Assembly (NCBI RefSeq): GCF_030253575.1
Contig: NC_080559.1
Coordinates: forward strand, 7,964,501 to 8,028,500
Direction of reading: 5' to 3'
DNA from: Rhododendron vialii
Lineage: Eukaryota > Streptophyta > Magnoliopsida > Ericales > Ericaceae
Length of the DNA stretch: 64,000 bases
The translations under genes and the position numbers were made by a program. The notes beneath the pieces are model-generated. The model was given only the letters and a program-made list of their open reading frames with translations. It had not been told where the DNA came from and searched no databases. Positions 39,218 to 50,877 of the stretch are shown here, one piece after another; position 1 is the first letter of the stretch, and every line of letters begins with the position of its first letter.

Positions 39218-41241
39218 ACTAAAGAGCCCTTTGGATTTGGAGGTCTGGTCCATGGTCTTATCTTGCACCTCATTGCAATACCAGTCGGGGCACGAACAGG
39301 GATTGTGTGTTTTTTTTTTTGAAATGGGCTAAATTTGACGAGGACGACGAAATGGGGTTGATTTGTTAATTCTATGGAATTAGGAGGGGTGCTGGTGTTT
39401 GGGTTTGTTCTTCTCTCTTTATTTCTTTCTTTTCTTTTTTGTCTTTTTGTTTTTTTTTTTTTGAAAAGAATGTATTTTTTTGGATCCTTGCATTCGTAAG
39501 TATTAGTGTACGATCACCTTTACTATTGAATCTCATTTTATATACTTCTACTTCTCTTGATTGACTTGTGGACAAATTATCAAGATTGACCCATATACTA
39601 AATTCCTTTATTCCACATTAGTTTCTATCTCACCCCCTAATTTTTTTTTTCAATCTATCTTCAACCTTCAAACCCCGACACTTGGGCCAACCTCAACCGC
39701 AACTGAACACTTCCTCCAGCTCCTTCTAACCACTGGTTGCCACCCCCACCTCCTCCATCCCCACCAGTGGCGACTCCATAAATTTTAGCTAGTGGTGTCA
39801 TAATTTATAACATCACTTATCTTACAAATCTCTAAAAAAAAAAATGGCAAATTAATTTATATTTTCTCAAACCATAAATTACAAGGTAGTTTAACATACT
39901 TAGTATGTGTTCAAAATTATACTCCTATATATATACTAATAAAAAGAAACACAAAAACCTGAATTTTTACCATATTGACATGATTCCCCTAATTTTTTTT
40001 CCTTGGAAAACTCAACTATGTTAATTAAATTAAATTATTCATGAGCAGAAATTTTTCAAAGTTGCATCACAATTCTATGTGAGTTCGGAAAAATATGTAA
40101 TTTTACATTTGCTATATTTTTGTCTTTACCCACCTACGAATAAAGAAAACAAAGATCGAGTCAAGTGGTCTGTTAGGACAGGAGCCCAGCAACTGCATGT
40201 TGCACCGAAGCTCCAGAAGAATACCCGCAAGTGGTCTGTCATTGCCGTTGTTATCCTCTTCCTTATCATCCTCTTTGTGGTTCTGTTCACTCTGAGGCCA
40301 TGGGAAAACAACAAAAAATAAAGAGCCCTTTGGATTTGGAGGTCTGGGCCATGGTCTTATCTTTGCACGTCAATGCAATACTAGTTGGGGCATGAGCAGG
40401 GATTGTTTTTTTTGTTTTGAAATGGGCTAAATTTGATGAGGACGACGAAAAGGGGTTGATTTGTTAATTCTATGGAATTAGGAGGGGTGCTGGTGCTTGA
40501 GTTTGTTCTTCTCTCTTTATTTCTTTCCTTTCTTCTTTTTTTTTTGTTTTGTACTGGAGTATATTTTTTTTTTTCTTGACAAAGAATGTATTTTTTGGAT
40601 CCTTGCATTTGTAAGTATTAGTATACGATTGTTGAATGTCATTTTATATACTTCTACTTGTATTGATTGACTTGGTGGACAAATTAATACTAAATTCCTT
40701 TATTCCTCATTAATTTCTACTCAATTCCTTTATTCCTCATTAATTTCTATCTCACCCTGTAATTTTTTTTTCAATCTATCTTCAACCTTCAAACCCCGAC
40801 ACTTGGGCCAACCTCACACGCCATTAACACTTCCTCCAACTCCTTCTAACCACTAGCTGCCACCACCTCGACTCCATAAATTTTAGCTAGTGGTGTCATA
40901 ATTTATAACATCACTTATCTTACAAATCTCTAAAAAAAAATTGGCAAATTAATTTATATTTTCTCAAACCATAAATTACAAGGTAGTTTAACATACTTAG
41001 TATGTATTCAAAATTATTACATACTAATAAAAAGAACACGAAAACATTAATTTTTACCATATTCACATGATTCCCCTAATTTTTGTACTTGGAAAACTCA
41101 ACCTATGTTAATTAAATTATTCATCAGCGGAAATTTTTCAAAGTTGCTTCACAATTCTATTTGAGTTCTGAATAATATGTAATTCTGCACTTGCTATATT
41201 TTTGTTTTTACCCACCTACGAATAAAGAAAATCGAGTCAAG
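39080..41241. repeat. tandem duplication of the syntaxin 3' end, units of about 1.09 kb
   Basis: Unit one (39,080-40,171) begins inside exon 3 at GTTAGGACAGGAGCCCAGCA. Unit two (40,172-41,241) begins with the same bases and follows the same order through the 3' UTR and flank, including GGACGACGAAAWGGGGTTGA and the phrase CCCACCTACGAATAAAG near each unit's end. Small indels and substitutions separate the copies, so the event is not very recent. Confidence 0.9.
40166..40321 (+). pseudogene. duplicated syntaxin C-terminal exon fragment
   Basis: An open frame encodes the last part of a syntaxin: VRTGAQQL, then QKNTRKW, a hydrophobic anchor and the tail LRPWENNKK followed by TAA. It has no SNARE zero layer and no own start, so alone it is a fragment. 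The tail is longer and more family-like than that of the intact gene. An AG lies just before it at 40,164-40,165 in the right phase for splicing from exon 2, but no good pyrimidine tract precedes it. Confidence 0.75.
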
Positions 41242-41608
41242 AAAAAATATATAGTGGTTTTTTTAGATGGGTTTTTTTTTTTTTTTTTACCGGAAAGAAA
41301 ACACAAGTTATATTGATACAAATTGCGAGGCCCATAGGCCGAAAAACAACAAAACAAGAACAAAAAACAGAAACAACAAAGAACAAAAAATGAAAAGGAA
41401 AGGCTGCTCAGCTCCGATGTTGGACCCAACACTCCGCTCGTGGTGTAGCAAAGAGAGAGAGATGAATAAGAGGGAAATTGTAGGGTAGGTAGTGTTCTCT
41501 ATGTTTCCTAGCGGTTTTGTGAGCTAGGAAAATGCCAGCCGTAGGATGTAGTTGTAAACATGCGAACAATGGGTTCAAGGGATTTTTCTAATGGTGTCAT
41601 CACACTAG

Positions 41609-41751
41609 GACCATGTTTGTTTGGGTATCTTGAATTTTAAATTCTCTCTATGCGCATGGTTCCTAATAAATTTTTTTTAATCATTACTCTTATTTTACTC
41701 TCTACTCATTACCTAAAATTTAAAATCTAAAATGCCAAAACAAACATGGTC
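41609..41751. mobile_element. short MITE
   Basis: GACCATGTTTGTTTGGG at the left and CCAAAACAAACATGGTC at the right are inverted, and TTTTAAATT/AAATTTAAAA continue the pairing inward. The target duplication is unclear (TA-containing on both sides). Confidence 0.6.
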
Positions 41752-42714
41752 TAAATGTTTTTCAAAGAGAGAAAAGTTAGAATCTGTAAACTTTTGGATT
41801 TTGGAGCTCACTGGATTCACGTGACACCAGTCATTGTACATTGGCGTCGCCACTGATCCCCACCCAGGCACCCAAGCCAGCCCCAGGTACAGGCCAGAAG
41901 ACAATTGCCTAGGGTCCCAAAAAAATCCCTAAATTAAAGGGTAATTTGAGAAATTTATTTGGTTTGAAGTGTAATGATGATGACAATTTAAAATCTCTGA
42001 TTCCGAAGAAGGGATCAAAATTTCATAACAGAGGGAATACCATTTTTTAACATATGTTTCACAGTTACTCTTTAATGAGAATGAATAAGGGTTCCATTTT
42101 TCAAGCTCGCCTACCGCTTCTAAAATCTCAGCTCGGCTCCATTTCCACGTTTGACACACTCGAACTCAGCTCTCCCCACCTTTTAGAAAAACCTTCCCTG
42201 AAATCCAGCGCCGTTGTCACCCCTACATCACATCGACGTCGGCTTATCTAGTCAAAGTACCGATTCAAGTGGAATACTCCATCCAAAATCCTAACTGTTT
42301 GTTAACGGAAGGGGTTTCTTGCCATAAGAGAATACATGAAGGAGGTTAGGTGTTTGAGTTTAAACATCAAAGAGCAATTCGGAAATCTGTGATAGTAGAA
42401 GGGGGTTTAACGTTGTTTATCCTTCATTACTTTAAAACTGAGTTAGTTAGATTATGAGACGGGATACACACGCAAGAGAAAACTCGTCGTTAGATTGTCA
42501 CCGACTCACTGCGATCTCACACTGGATCTCTAGGGGGTTCATCAATCACCATGGTGAGTTTTCTCCCTCCTTGAAAACATGTAGTACTGATTAGATGGAA
42601 CTTCTCTCCCTCTTGGACGTGGGAATGCTCAAGTTTGAATTTCCTTTCTAATTATGAGTTCGTTCTTGCTGATTTCTGGTCATTTCTTGGGTAATTGCTC
42701 TATCTCATTGCCTT
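41752..42714. other. intergenic, no recognised gene
   Basis: Several short frames but no family motif. ACCATGGTGAGTTTTC near 42,550 looks like a start codon followed by a donor site, which may belong to the interrupted frame downstream. Confidence 0.35.
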
Positions 42715-43012
42715 TTGCTATGTTTTTTCTTCAGTCTCTATTATGGATCTTGTGAATACTTGTTAATTTCGACTTGTGTGGGTGATGTGGTTGCTTTAAA
42801 TCATACTTCTACCCATTCTCCTGGACCTGGGAGGCTATCTCTGACTCCTCCTTCCGGTTCGTCCCCTAGGGTTTCATCCAAGGATGGTCTTAGGGTTTCT
42901 CCGTCAGATGGTCCTAGGGTTTCTGGAATGATTGAATCTAGGCCTTCCACCAATATTACTTACGTGCTGGAGAAAGTTATTGTCCCTAATCTTATCGATT
43001 CACTCACTGCAA
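42715..43012 (+). pseudogene. unknown reading frame cut by a solo LTR
   Basis: The frame encodes a Pro/Ser-rich stretch with near repeats (SPRVSSKDGLRVSPSDGPRV), then NITYVLEKVIVPNLIDSLTA, where the LTR starts. Joined across the LTR the frame stops a few codons later (SESPP then TGA). I do not recognise the family. The in-frame repeats AGGGTTTC..GATGGT are visible in the DNA. It could be a gene fragment or part of an older element. Confidence 0.35.
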
Positions 43013-44776
43013 TGTAAGGACCCGTATTTTTGGAAATTAATAAAAAGGTTTATTGGTTATCATAATGGAAGAAAATATGTGATTTATTGAGTTTAAATGA
43101 ATTGGGGGGAATGTGATGGAATTGTTTGTAGGAGGGTGCATGTGCAATTTGAGTATAGGTAATATATATGTGTGTGGGTGTGTGTGTAGAGGAGTAAAAG
43201 TACTCCTCACTCTCTCTCTCTACCTCCCGACCTCTCTATCTCTCTCGGCTATCTCTCTCTTTCTCCTCCAAAACCCAAAATTTCATTCAATCACTCAAAA
43301 ACCCATGACAAATGACCTTCAATCTTTCATCTATTCGCGTTATTGAGCGTGTATCTCGTTGGGTTTAGCTCGGAGAGGAGTTTTCTTGCTCGGTTTCGAC
43401 TTTGGAGTTCTAGGGCTTGATCAATCTTTTTGGGTTTCAATCCTTGACAGCAGGTAGAGATTTCTTACTTGTTCTATACGTTGATGAGTTAAATTTGTAC
43501 CTAAATCTCGTGTTTGATTGTTGTTTTGAAGTGTATTGTTGGCCCTTGAAATCTGTGTATTGCACTGAAATTTCCAGGCGCTACCCGTAGTCCGTTTTTG
43601 GTACTACCCGTAGCCACTGATCAGAAACTGAACATTTGTCCCGCTACCCGTAGTCCGTTTTTGGTCCTACCCGTAGCCACTGCAGATTTTTGTAAAAACT
43701 CTTGTTCTCATATTCTAATGTCGTGGTTTGTTTCCATAAGTGATGGTATGTATCTTTATGAGTTCAAGGACGTTAACTTACACTTAACGGGAAGTATGAC
43801 GATAGCTTGATGTATACGATTGCCGAATGCCGAAAAGAGAACTAAAGCCACTTTATGTGAGGTATATGATTGAAACGGAGCACACGAACACCGAATGCAA
43901 GTTATGAACCTCGTGACTTCGTGACTTAGTGATGTAACAGTAATCAACGACATGAGTAATGAAACGGCTTGAGGAAACTTGAACGGGCCCGTCAATCGGC
44001 GTGGTGACCGGTAGGGGATGAACGGGATCCTAAATACCCGGAATGAACGGGTCCACCTATTGGTGCGATGACCGGCAGGGAATGAACGGGTCCACCTGTT
44101 GGTGTGATGATCGGTAGTAGGTGAACGGGTCCACCTATTGGTGCGATGACTGGCAGGGGACGAACGGGGTCCCAAATACCCGGAATGTGCACTTGGAACA
44201 AAAGACATACATTATTTACTATGACACACGGGACACCTTGAATGTGACGGAGAACTAGTTGATTGTTTCATTTTCAGTTTGTCGTTTCGTATTCTCGTTG
44301 ATTCACTGAATTCTTGATCTCTTATCCATATGTCTACTTATTGGTGCATGATCATCTCATTGACATATAACATGAGTATAGAATTCTCTACTGGGCGCGT
44401 GTTTGCTCAACCTTATTATCATTTTCAGGTACACCGCAGGGGCATTGACATGACGTGCATGGAGTGCATGATTGATCATTCTTTTGAAAACTAACATGGG
44501 AAATTATTTTAGCATCTTTTTGTAAAACCCCTTTTGAGATGTAACTGTAATTTCAATTATCATTTTCGTTTTGACTATGGATGACTGTAGACTCATAACT
44601 CCTTCCTTTAGTATAAGTATTAGGTTACTTTGAGCCGTCGAATCGAGGATGTAACCTTTGAACTCAATTTGCTTGTTTTGGGAATGAAGTATCTTTTGGG
44701 GTATAATAGCGTGTATTTGAGAGATTTTGTTTATTAGAAGTCATTATTAATTATGTTGAAAATCGAGGGCGTGACG
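43013..44776 (+). mobile_element. solo LTR (1,764 bp) with 5-bp target duplication TGCAA
   Basis: The left end reads TGTAAGGACCCG and the right end GGGCGTGACG. The duplication TGCAA is at 43008-43012 and 44777-44781. TGTAAGGACCCG at the start and a GGGCGTGACA-type end are usual for long LTRs of plant Ty3/gypsy elements; the terminal CA has become CG. Inside are two tandem arrays: CTACCCGTAGTCCGTTTTTGG repeated at 43,580-43,690, and GAACGGGTCCACC-type 39-bp units at 43,982-44,190. No internal region or second LTR remains, so the element was lost by LTR-LTR recombination. Confidence 0.88.
43982..44190. repeat. 39-bp and 25-bp interspersed tandem units inside the solo LTR
   Basis: Units beginning GAACGGG occur six times in the order A-B-A-A-A-B. 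Type A is 39 bp (GAACGGGTCCACCTATTGGT...), and type B is 25 bp and ends CAAATACCCGGAAT or TAAATACCCGGAAT. The ordered mix suggests duplication of a compound block. Confidence 0.85.
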
Positions 44777-44822
44777 TGCAATCTCGGAATCCCCTCCATG
44801 AATATCTTGAAGTCCGGCCCAA

Positions 44823-44991
44823 TGGGTTGGCCAAGTGGTTTTGGTCTGGAACTAAGGTGTTTGCTACATCTTAAGGTCTCAAGTTTAATTCTCCTCACCA
44901 ACAACTCTTGGGATCAATGGCTGTGGGAGGGGAGATTAGTCTGAGGTGCGCATAAACTGGTCTGGAACACCCTGCATTACCCAAAAAGAAA
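44823..44991 (+). mobile_element. tRNA-derived SINE
   Basis: TGGCCAAGTGGTTTTGG resembles an RNA polymerase III A box and GGTCTCAAGTTTAATTCTCC a B box at tRNA-like spacing. They are followed by an unrelated body (GGGATCAATGG..GGAGGGGAGATTAGTC) and an A-rich end. This is the layout of plant tRNA-related SINEs such as the Au family. The B box has drifted (TTTAATTC for TTCGANTC), so it is probably inactive. Confidence 0.78.
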
Positions 44992-45267
44992 ATTTGTTGG
45001 GGTGCTTAGTTAGATTTGGTAGGAAATTGGACAAGAAAAATGGAATTTTAATGAAAGGATGGATTATTGATGCAATAAGCACAAAGGTGTTAAACCTCAA
45101 GAAAGTTTTTCAGTTGATTAACAGTTTGTTGAGTTGATTTGAGTCTACGAAAGTGAATGTGTTGTTTTTATTGGTAGATTCGGTGATTTGATTTGGGATA
45201 ACTATTAGTTTTGAATTTTTTCTTTGAGGTTACAAGACTCGTCATTCATAATCAGATTTCAGGGTCC

Positions 45268-45349
45268 ATGTCTGACTTAACAACCATTGAGCAGCAAGCC
45301 AGGGAAAAATGTCTGAGTTAACAACCATTGAGCAGCAAGCCAGGGAAAA
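45268..45349 (+). repeat. 41-bp exact-type tandem duplication
   Basis: ATGTCTGACTTAACAACC... at 45,268 is repeated from 45,309 with one change (GAC to GAG). The second copy opens a 70-codon frame (MSELTTIEQQAREKCEAIKV...) that I do not recognise. The first copy runs into a stop in the second. Confidence 0.8.
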
Positions 45350-45537
45350 ATGTGAAGCAATCAAGGTGTTATCTCTCCAACTTACTCAATCTCCAGGCGG
45401 TTCAGAGAGGTTTTTCTGGTCGATTCGGGCCGGATCCCAGATGCGCTCGACGTTCAGGATGCAACCGCACGCTCCATTTTCGAATTTGAGGCTCCTAGGT
45501 TGGCTTTTTAGAAGTGGTTAACCAAGCTTTATTTATA

Positions 45538-45861
45538 GGGCGCCGCTATTCGCAGCCCTCTATTTACTCCCGTAGCCCACTAAATTTCGGTAAATGATTG
45601 TTGAAAATCATAAATAACATTTCGGTAAATTGCTGTTGAAAACAAGATTATATTTCGGTAACTACATGTCGAAAATATGTTCAACTTTCGGTAAACAACT
45701 GCCGAACATGCATCTTCGGTAAACATCTGTTGAAAAAAATATTATATTTCGGTAATTGGATGCTGAAAATATATCTCAATTTCGGTAACTAACTGTCGAG
45801 TATAATTGAAAATTTTTAACGGGCTATGGGAGTAAATAGAGGGCTGCGAATAGTAGCGCCC
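45538..45861. mobile_element. hAT-like MITE carrying seven short hairpin repeats
   Basis: Ends GGGCGCCGCTATTCGCAGCC and its near complement enclose 324 bp. A perfect 8-bp duplication TATTTATA lies at 45530-45537 and 45862-45869, and 8 bp is the hAT signature. The core is seven copies of TTTCGGTAA-N5-TGYYGAAAAT, each able to fold through TTCGG/CYGAA. The superfamily is inferred from duplication length only. Confidence 0.82.
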
Positions 45862-45869
45862 TATTTATA

Positions 45870-46922
45870 TAGCAATTCCACTGACCCCCTCTTTTCTAGA
45901 ATTGTCTAGTTAATTACAAAAATCTCTCCAGCTCTAGAATTATCTAGTTTTACCCATGTACTTAAATACAAAAATCTTCCTAGCGTAATTATTACTTCTA
46001 CAAACTTCTAATTATTTTTTAGCTTTAGATATTTTAACACTTATTCTACATATTCTATAAGATTACAAATTACTTTTTCTAACAGAAGAAGTCTATCGAT
46101 AGGCCAGACGTTTGGTCATTTTTCTGAAATGATAATCACTGAAATGGCAAAACTAACAAAAAATTAGTCACTGAAATAATAATGACATTTTTTATACCAT
46201 AATAATCACTGAAATGATAAAACTAAAAATTTAGTCACACGTTGGCCAAATCATGACTTTAAAACTGCCTTAAACCATAACTAGACATAAGTCTAAAAAC
46301 AAAATACTTTTGTGTGGTTTTAGCTAAAAATCCTATGAAGAGGTCAGCCCCCAAACTTTGGTTTTGCCCAAACCTTTTGCTTTCTGATCAATGTGCACGG
46401 TGGACGGCTTGAAGAGGACAAGGCAATTATGGGATAATATGAAGGTCTTTCCATAGCCTATAGCGCCAAATTGATTTATTTTGGACGTTTTTAGCACAAA
46501 GGCATAGTGCTTAGGAAGTTCAAAATATTCAGTTGATATAAATATTGGGAAAAAAAAAATGTTATGAGTTGGGGTTTAATTGTAATAATTCGTGTAATAA
46601 GGAGATAAGTGCAATTAGTGATATGTTGTATTGTTTGTTAGGCAGTGGGTACAATATAAACAACTGTGGCCCTGAGTCCCGCGGGTCGTTTTTGTTTTGT
46701 TTTCTATACCTCTTGAAGAAAAATAAGATTCAGAAGTTTCCCTGTTTCTATTCTTCTGGTGTGATCTTCCTCTTTAGTCATAACATTGATATCAGACCCA
46801 GCCACCACATCTGAGTATGGGATTGGACGCACCTGTGTAAGTATGGACTTGTATGGGTGCAGTTTTGCAGTTCGACTCCCGGAGGAGGCGACCTATAGGT
46901 TGGATTAAAATACTTAAAAAGC
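45870..46922. other. intergenic, no recognised gene
   Basis: AT-rich sequence with repeated AATCACTGAAATGATAAAACTAA phrases around 46,130-46,230. Nothing coding is identified. Confidence 0.45.
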
Positions 46923-47350
46923 TGATGTAGAACAAAAATTGAGAGTTTTTGTATTTTATTTTTATTGTTTTAGAATAAGATTTGGACTAGGAATATTTTC
47001 GTTTAGGTTAGAATTATTAACTTTTCGTATTCAGTTTGATTTTGATTTCTACCTTTATTAGGATTCTTGGTCTACAAGAATTAAGATTTTATTTTAATTA
47101 ATTAGGAAATATTTTTTCTTTAATGCCACTTGTTTTGGCATGATTTAAGATTTCTTTTACAATAGGATTTCTAGAGTTAGAGTCTTATAAAAAGGGCTGT
47201 AACCTATTCAATTATTCAACTTTAAAGCTTTTTATCAATAATATTCAAAGATTCTTTCTTTCTTGTGTGCAAGATTTGCTCGTTGCGACGAGTTGTTTAT
47301 ATCGTTTGGACCAGTACGCTAACTAGTCTCTCGTAAATACCGCTGCTTCA
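46923..47350 (+). repeat. 5' LTR of the small retrotransposon
   Basis: 428 bp; contains TCTTATAAAAAGGGC (TATA-like) near 47,185, consistent with an LTR promoter. The direct repeat partner is at 48510-48926. Confidence 0.85.
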
Positions 47351-48509
47351 AGTGGTATCAGAGCAAGGCTTTGCTTGGTTCGATGGCACCAAACAAAGTT
47401 GAAGACACACCCATTGACGTTGGTCGTGGTGAAGGATTTAACAAGACTCGCACCAAGGGATTTGCTCATGGTCCACCTGTTAAACCCAAAATTGATAGGA
47501 ACCGCGTTGAGGAATTTGCCCACAACCAACCTATTAACCAAAACGTCTCTAGAGAATATTCTTATTATCACTACGATAGTAGGAATAAATTTGAAGGCGA
47601 ACTATTTAAAAGTCATGGTGATTATCAGTCGATAAAGCGACAACAAAATTTTAGGTATTACGATAATTTGCCAAAATTTAGTGATCTTGAATTTTTTGAA
47701 GATCGTTTGGATTGAATTCTAGACATCGAAGATTCCTTCGAGTATGCAAAAATTCCGATAGAACAAATGTGGAGGTATTTGTTAGTGAAGCTTATGGGTC
47801 CAGCGCTACGATGATGGCTAAATTTGTAATTTCTAAGAGATCGATTGGGTAAGCGTCGAATTCACGCATGGTACAGAATTAAAAAACGTATGATGGAAAG
47901 ATTTTTACCATGGAATTATGAGCAATTGTTGGAGGAAAAATATAGACCAAAACAGTATCATGCAGAACAAATTATTGTAGAAGCATTGGGAGAGGTCAAA
48001 ATTGAAGTTGAAGATCAAGACGAAATTGACATCGATGCTTGTGTGCAAGAGGATACTGAAATTGCTTTGGATGCGGTTGCGGAGGAACAAAAGAATATTG
48101 CATTGGAGGTTTGTGCGTTTGGGCTTGATGAATCACCCACAATGGAGTTGACTGCAACACTACAAGAAAATATGATTGTTGCTGAAATCCGATTTTCTGA
48201 CAAGGGAGTGCCAACCAAGCACTCTATAATAAATCAAAGTCTAGAGAATTAGCAACCTCAACATAAGGTTCTAGTTGTCGATTTTTTTGGAATGCAACAA
48301 TTTGATTGGGTTTCCAACATTCCTCCAGTGAATTTTGTCAACAAGTTAAAGCATGTTGAGAAACAATATTTGCAAATACACTTTTTCTTGAAATTTTATT
48401 TCAAGTTAAGAAAGGAGTTGAAGTATTCTAAGTATCTGTTTCTTTGGCATGGAAGATGGCAGATTCCCAACGAGAACTCGAGGTCGAGTTCTTTTGAAGA
48501 AAAGGAGAC

Positions 48510-48926
48510 CGATGTAGGACAAAAATTGAGAGTTTTTGTTTTTTATTTTTATTGTTTGGACTATGAATATTTTCGTTTAGGTTAGAATTATTAACTTTTA
48601 GTATTTAGTTTGATTTTAATTTCTACATTTATCAGGATTCTTGGTCTACAAAAATTAAAATTTTATTTTAATTAATTAGGAAATATCTTTTCTTTAATGC
48701 CTCTTGTTTTGGCATGATTTAATATTTAAAAACAGTAGAATTTCTAAGATTAGGGTCTTATAAAAAGGGCCGTAACTTATTCAATTATTCAACTTTAAAG
48801 CTTTTTATCAATAATATTCAGAGATTCTCTCTTTCTTTCTTGTGCGCAAGATTTGCTTGTTGCGATGAGTTATTATCTCGTTTGGACTAATATACTAACT
48901 AGTCTTTCGTGAATTCCGCTGCGTCA
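48510..48926 (+). repeat. 3' LTR of the small retrotransposon
   Basis: 417 bp; begins CGATGTAGG where the 5' LTR has TGATGTAGA, and ends GCTGCGTCA. It lacks the TTTTAGAATAAGATT segment of the 5' copy. Confidence 0.85.
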
Positions 48927-49571
48927 AAAGTATTGAATATTGATAAGTGAGTGGAGCCGCCAAAAAAAGAGAAAGGGCAACCATCGGGTCAGTGTCAATA
49001 GAGTGGGCCGCCGTAGACATCGGCTGTGGAGCGTGGTGGTATGTTATGATCCATTGTCCCACATCGGCCAAGTATGGGATTGGCCATGTGCATATAAGCC
49101 CTTGGGCACCCTCTCCTTATAAGTCGGTTTTCAAGGGTGAGTTCTACCTAAGGATAAATCCATGATGGGTTGTATAGTAGTATGCTTGTATTGGTTTTTC
49201 AAAATTACGTTGATATTTTCCTAAACAAGTTTAGACCAAGTTCCAAACATGATTTTATAAAATCCAATTCTCCCTGATCATTGAAAAATCGTGTCATGTC
49301 ATGTTCGAGACGTATCATTTCGGGTCAATGGGTCAACACGGAAAATTAAACGGTCATTCATCGTGTCCTTATCAAGTCACGCGAGTCTAACCCGTATTCG
49401 TCCAATTTAATTTTGTGTTGTCGGGTCGTGTCATATTTATATTTGTTTCAAAAAATAGTCGACACAAACCCTCTAACTTCCTATTGGATTCGTGTTGCGC
49501 GTGTCAGGAATTCACTCTTCTAGAACCATATCTCCCTTTACTTCTCCCTCACTCCTTTTCCAATACTCTTA
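48927..49571. other. possible LTR fragment
   Basis: Around 49,028-49,165, TGTTATGATCCATTGTCCCACATCGG leads to TATAAGCC and TCCTTATAAG. The TCCCACATCGG phrase is common in plant Copia LTRs, so this may be an LTR piece, but no ends or duplication were found. From 49,280 to 49,450 CGTGTC/CGGGTC-rich phrases resemble a dispersed repeat. Confidence 0.4.
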
Positions 49572-50495
49572 GGGCCTGTTTGATAGCCCGCTTGGGGCTT
49601 GGGATAGGACTCCGAAAGTGAAGTATCATTCAAAAAGTGTGTTTGGTTGAATTTTTATCTCATGGATTACAAATCCCATGGAATACCAATCCCCTCATCT
49701 GATGGGATTAGTCAACCCAAGGGGGGTGGTATCACTAATCCCTCTCCCATGAGATTGGTGGTGAGTGACTTTTATACCCGCCCTTTTTACATATTTTGAC
49801 ACAACTGCCCTCGTCTTTATATATATATATATCATATTTATTTTGGAGAACAATAAAAAATTATCAGACTTAATTTTTTATTAAGTTCTCCAATTTTGAT
49901 ACTATTTATATATTAAAAAATGGTTAAAAAATTAAGTGCTCTGATTTTTAATCTGTTTGAATCGGTACCAAGATCTTATTATTCTAATCATATTATACTA
50001 AAGAGTCATAAATAATTTTTGTTTCTACGGCTTTCATTTAGGACCCTGTAGAGCAGATACTTGATTAGTAAAGTTTTAGAGACAAAAATTGATCATAACC
50101 CTTTAGGATAAAATGATTAGAAAAATAAGATCTTCGCATTGGTTAAAACGGATTGAAAATTGAAGCACTTAATTTTTTAATATATAAACAATAAAAAATT
50201 ATTTTTTATGACTTAATTTATTAACTAATTTTTTTAATGTTTGCTTCATTTTCATTTACCATTTTTTATATCAGTTTGGCACAAGGGTAAAAATGAAAAT
50301 TGACATTTTCAATCCAATCATATCCCATGTACAACAAACATGTTACATAATAATCCTATCATTTAATCCCATGCAAAACAAACATGCAAATTACTAATCC
50401 CACCTCATTATCAATCTCTTTTCCTTACCAATCACAATCCTAATTCCATCTCATTACCAATCCCCTCGAAACGAATCCTGCAATCAAACACGCCC
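49572..50495. mobile_element. Harbinger/Tourist-like element with TTA duplication
   Basis: The left end GGGCCTGTTTGATAGC pairs with the right end GCAATCAAACACGCCC, and TTA flanks both sides (49569-49571, 50496-50498). The 924-bp interior is AT-rich with CCAATCCC/GGGATT phrases repeated in both orientations near the ends. No transposase frame was seen, so it is non-autonomous. Confidence 0.82.
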
Positions 50496-50877
50496 TTAAC
50501 CCTCAACTACCTTAAGTCAACTAATTCGTGTAGTTATACACTGAAAAAATCAAAGTATAAAGGGGTTATAGAGATAGGCCCCATTTTTTAGGTTTGATCT
50601 TCAAATAGTCCTGCTCAATTATTTATATTTTTTATTCCAACTATGGCCTTGCCTTCCTCACACGCACAGAGTTAGAGAACATATAGTATAGGAAAATTAT
50701 CCAATGCTCCATGATCATTGGTGCACCATTAAAATATTGTTTAAATTTTAAAAAGTCATATATTTTGTTGTAGATATTCATTTTTTTTTAAAAATTTACT
50801 TTTGGAACATACTCAACGATATTTACTGAACAAGATCCATATTGAATATGAAATTATGTAAGATTAAACAAATATCC

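Larger units (their letters stand above)
46923..48926 (+). mobile_element. small non-autonomous LTR retrotransposon with gag remnant
   Basis: The 5' LTR is 46923-47350 and the 3' LTR 48510-48926, both running from GATGTAGRACAAAAATTGAG to a CCGCTGCKTCA end. The PBS TGGTATCAGAGC (47353-47364) matches the initiator Met tRNA. A purine tract (GAAGAAAAGGAGA) precedes the 3' LTR. Flanks AAAGC and AAAGT may be a drifted duplication. The 1.16-kb interior has two frames (about 47,383-47,715 and 47,845-48,252). The second contains HAWYRIKKRMMERFLPWNYE, which resembles the start of a retrotransposon gag domain. No protease, reverse transcriptase or integrase is present. The LTRs differ by several substitutions and a roughly 17-bp gap, so the insertion is old. 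Confidence 0.85.

Noticed and set aside
44823-44991. a tRNA gene
   Set aside because: A- and B-box-like sequences are present, but there is no cloverleaf or acceptor stem and the tail is SINE-like.
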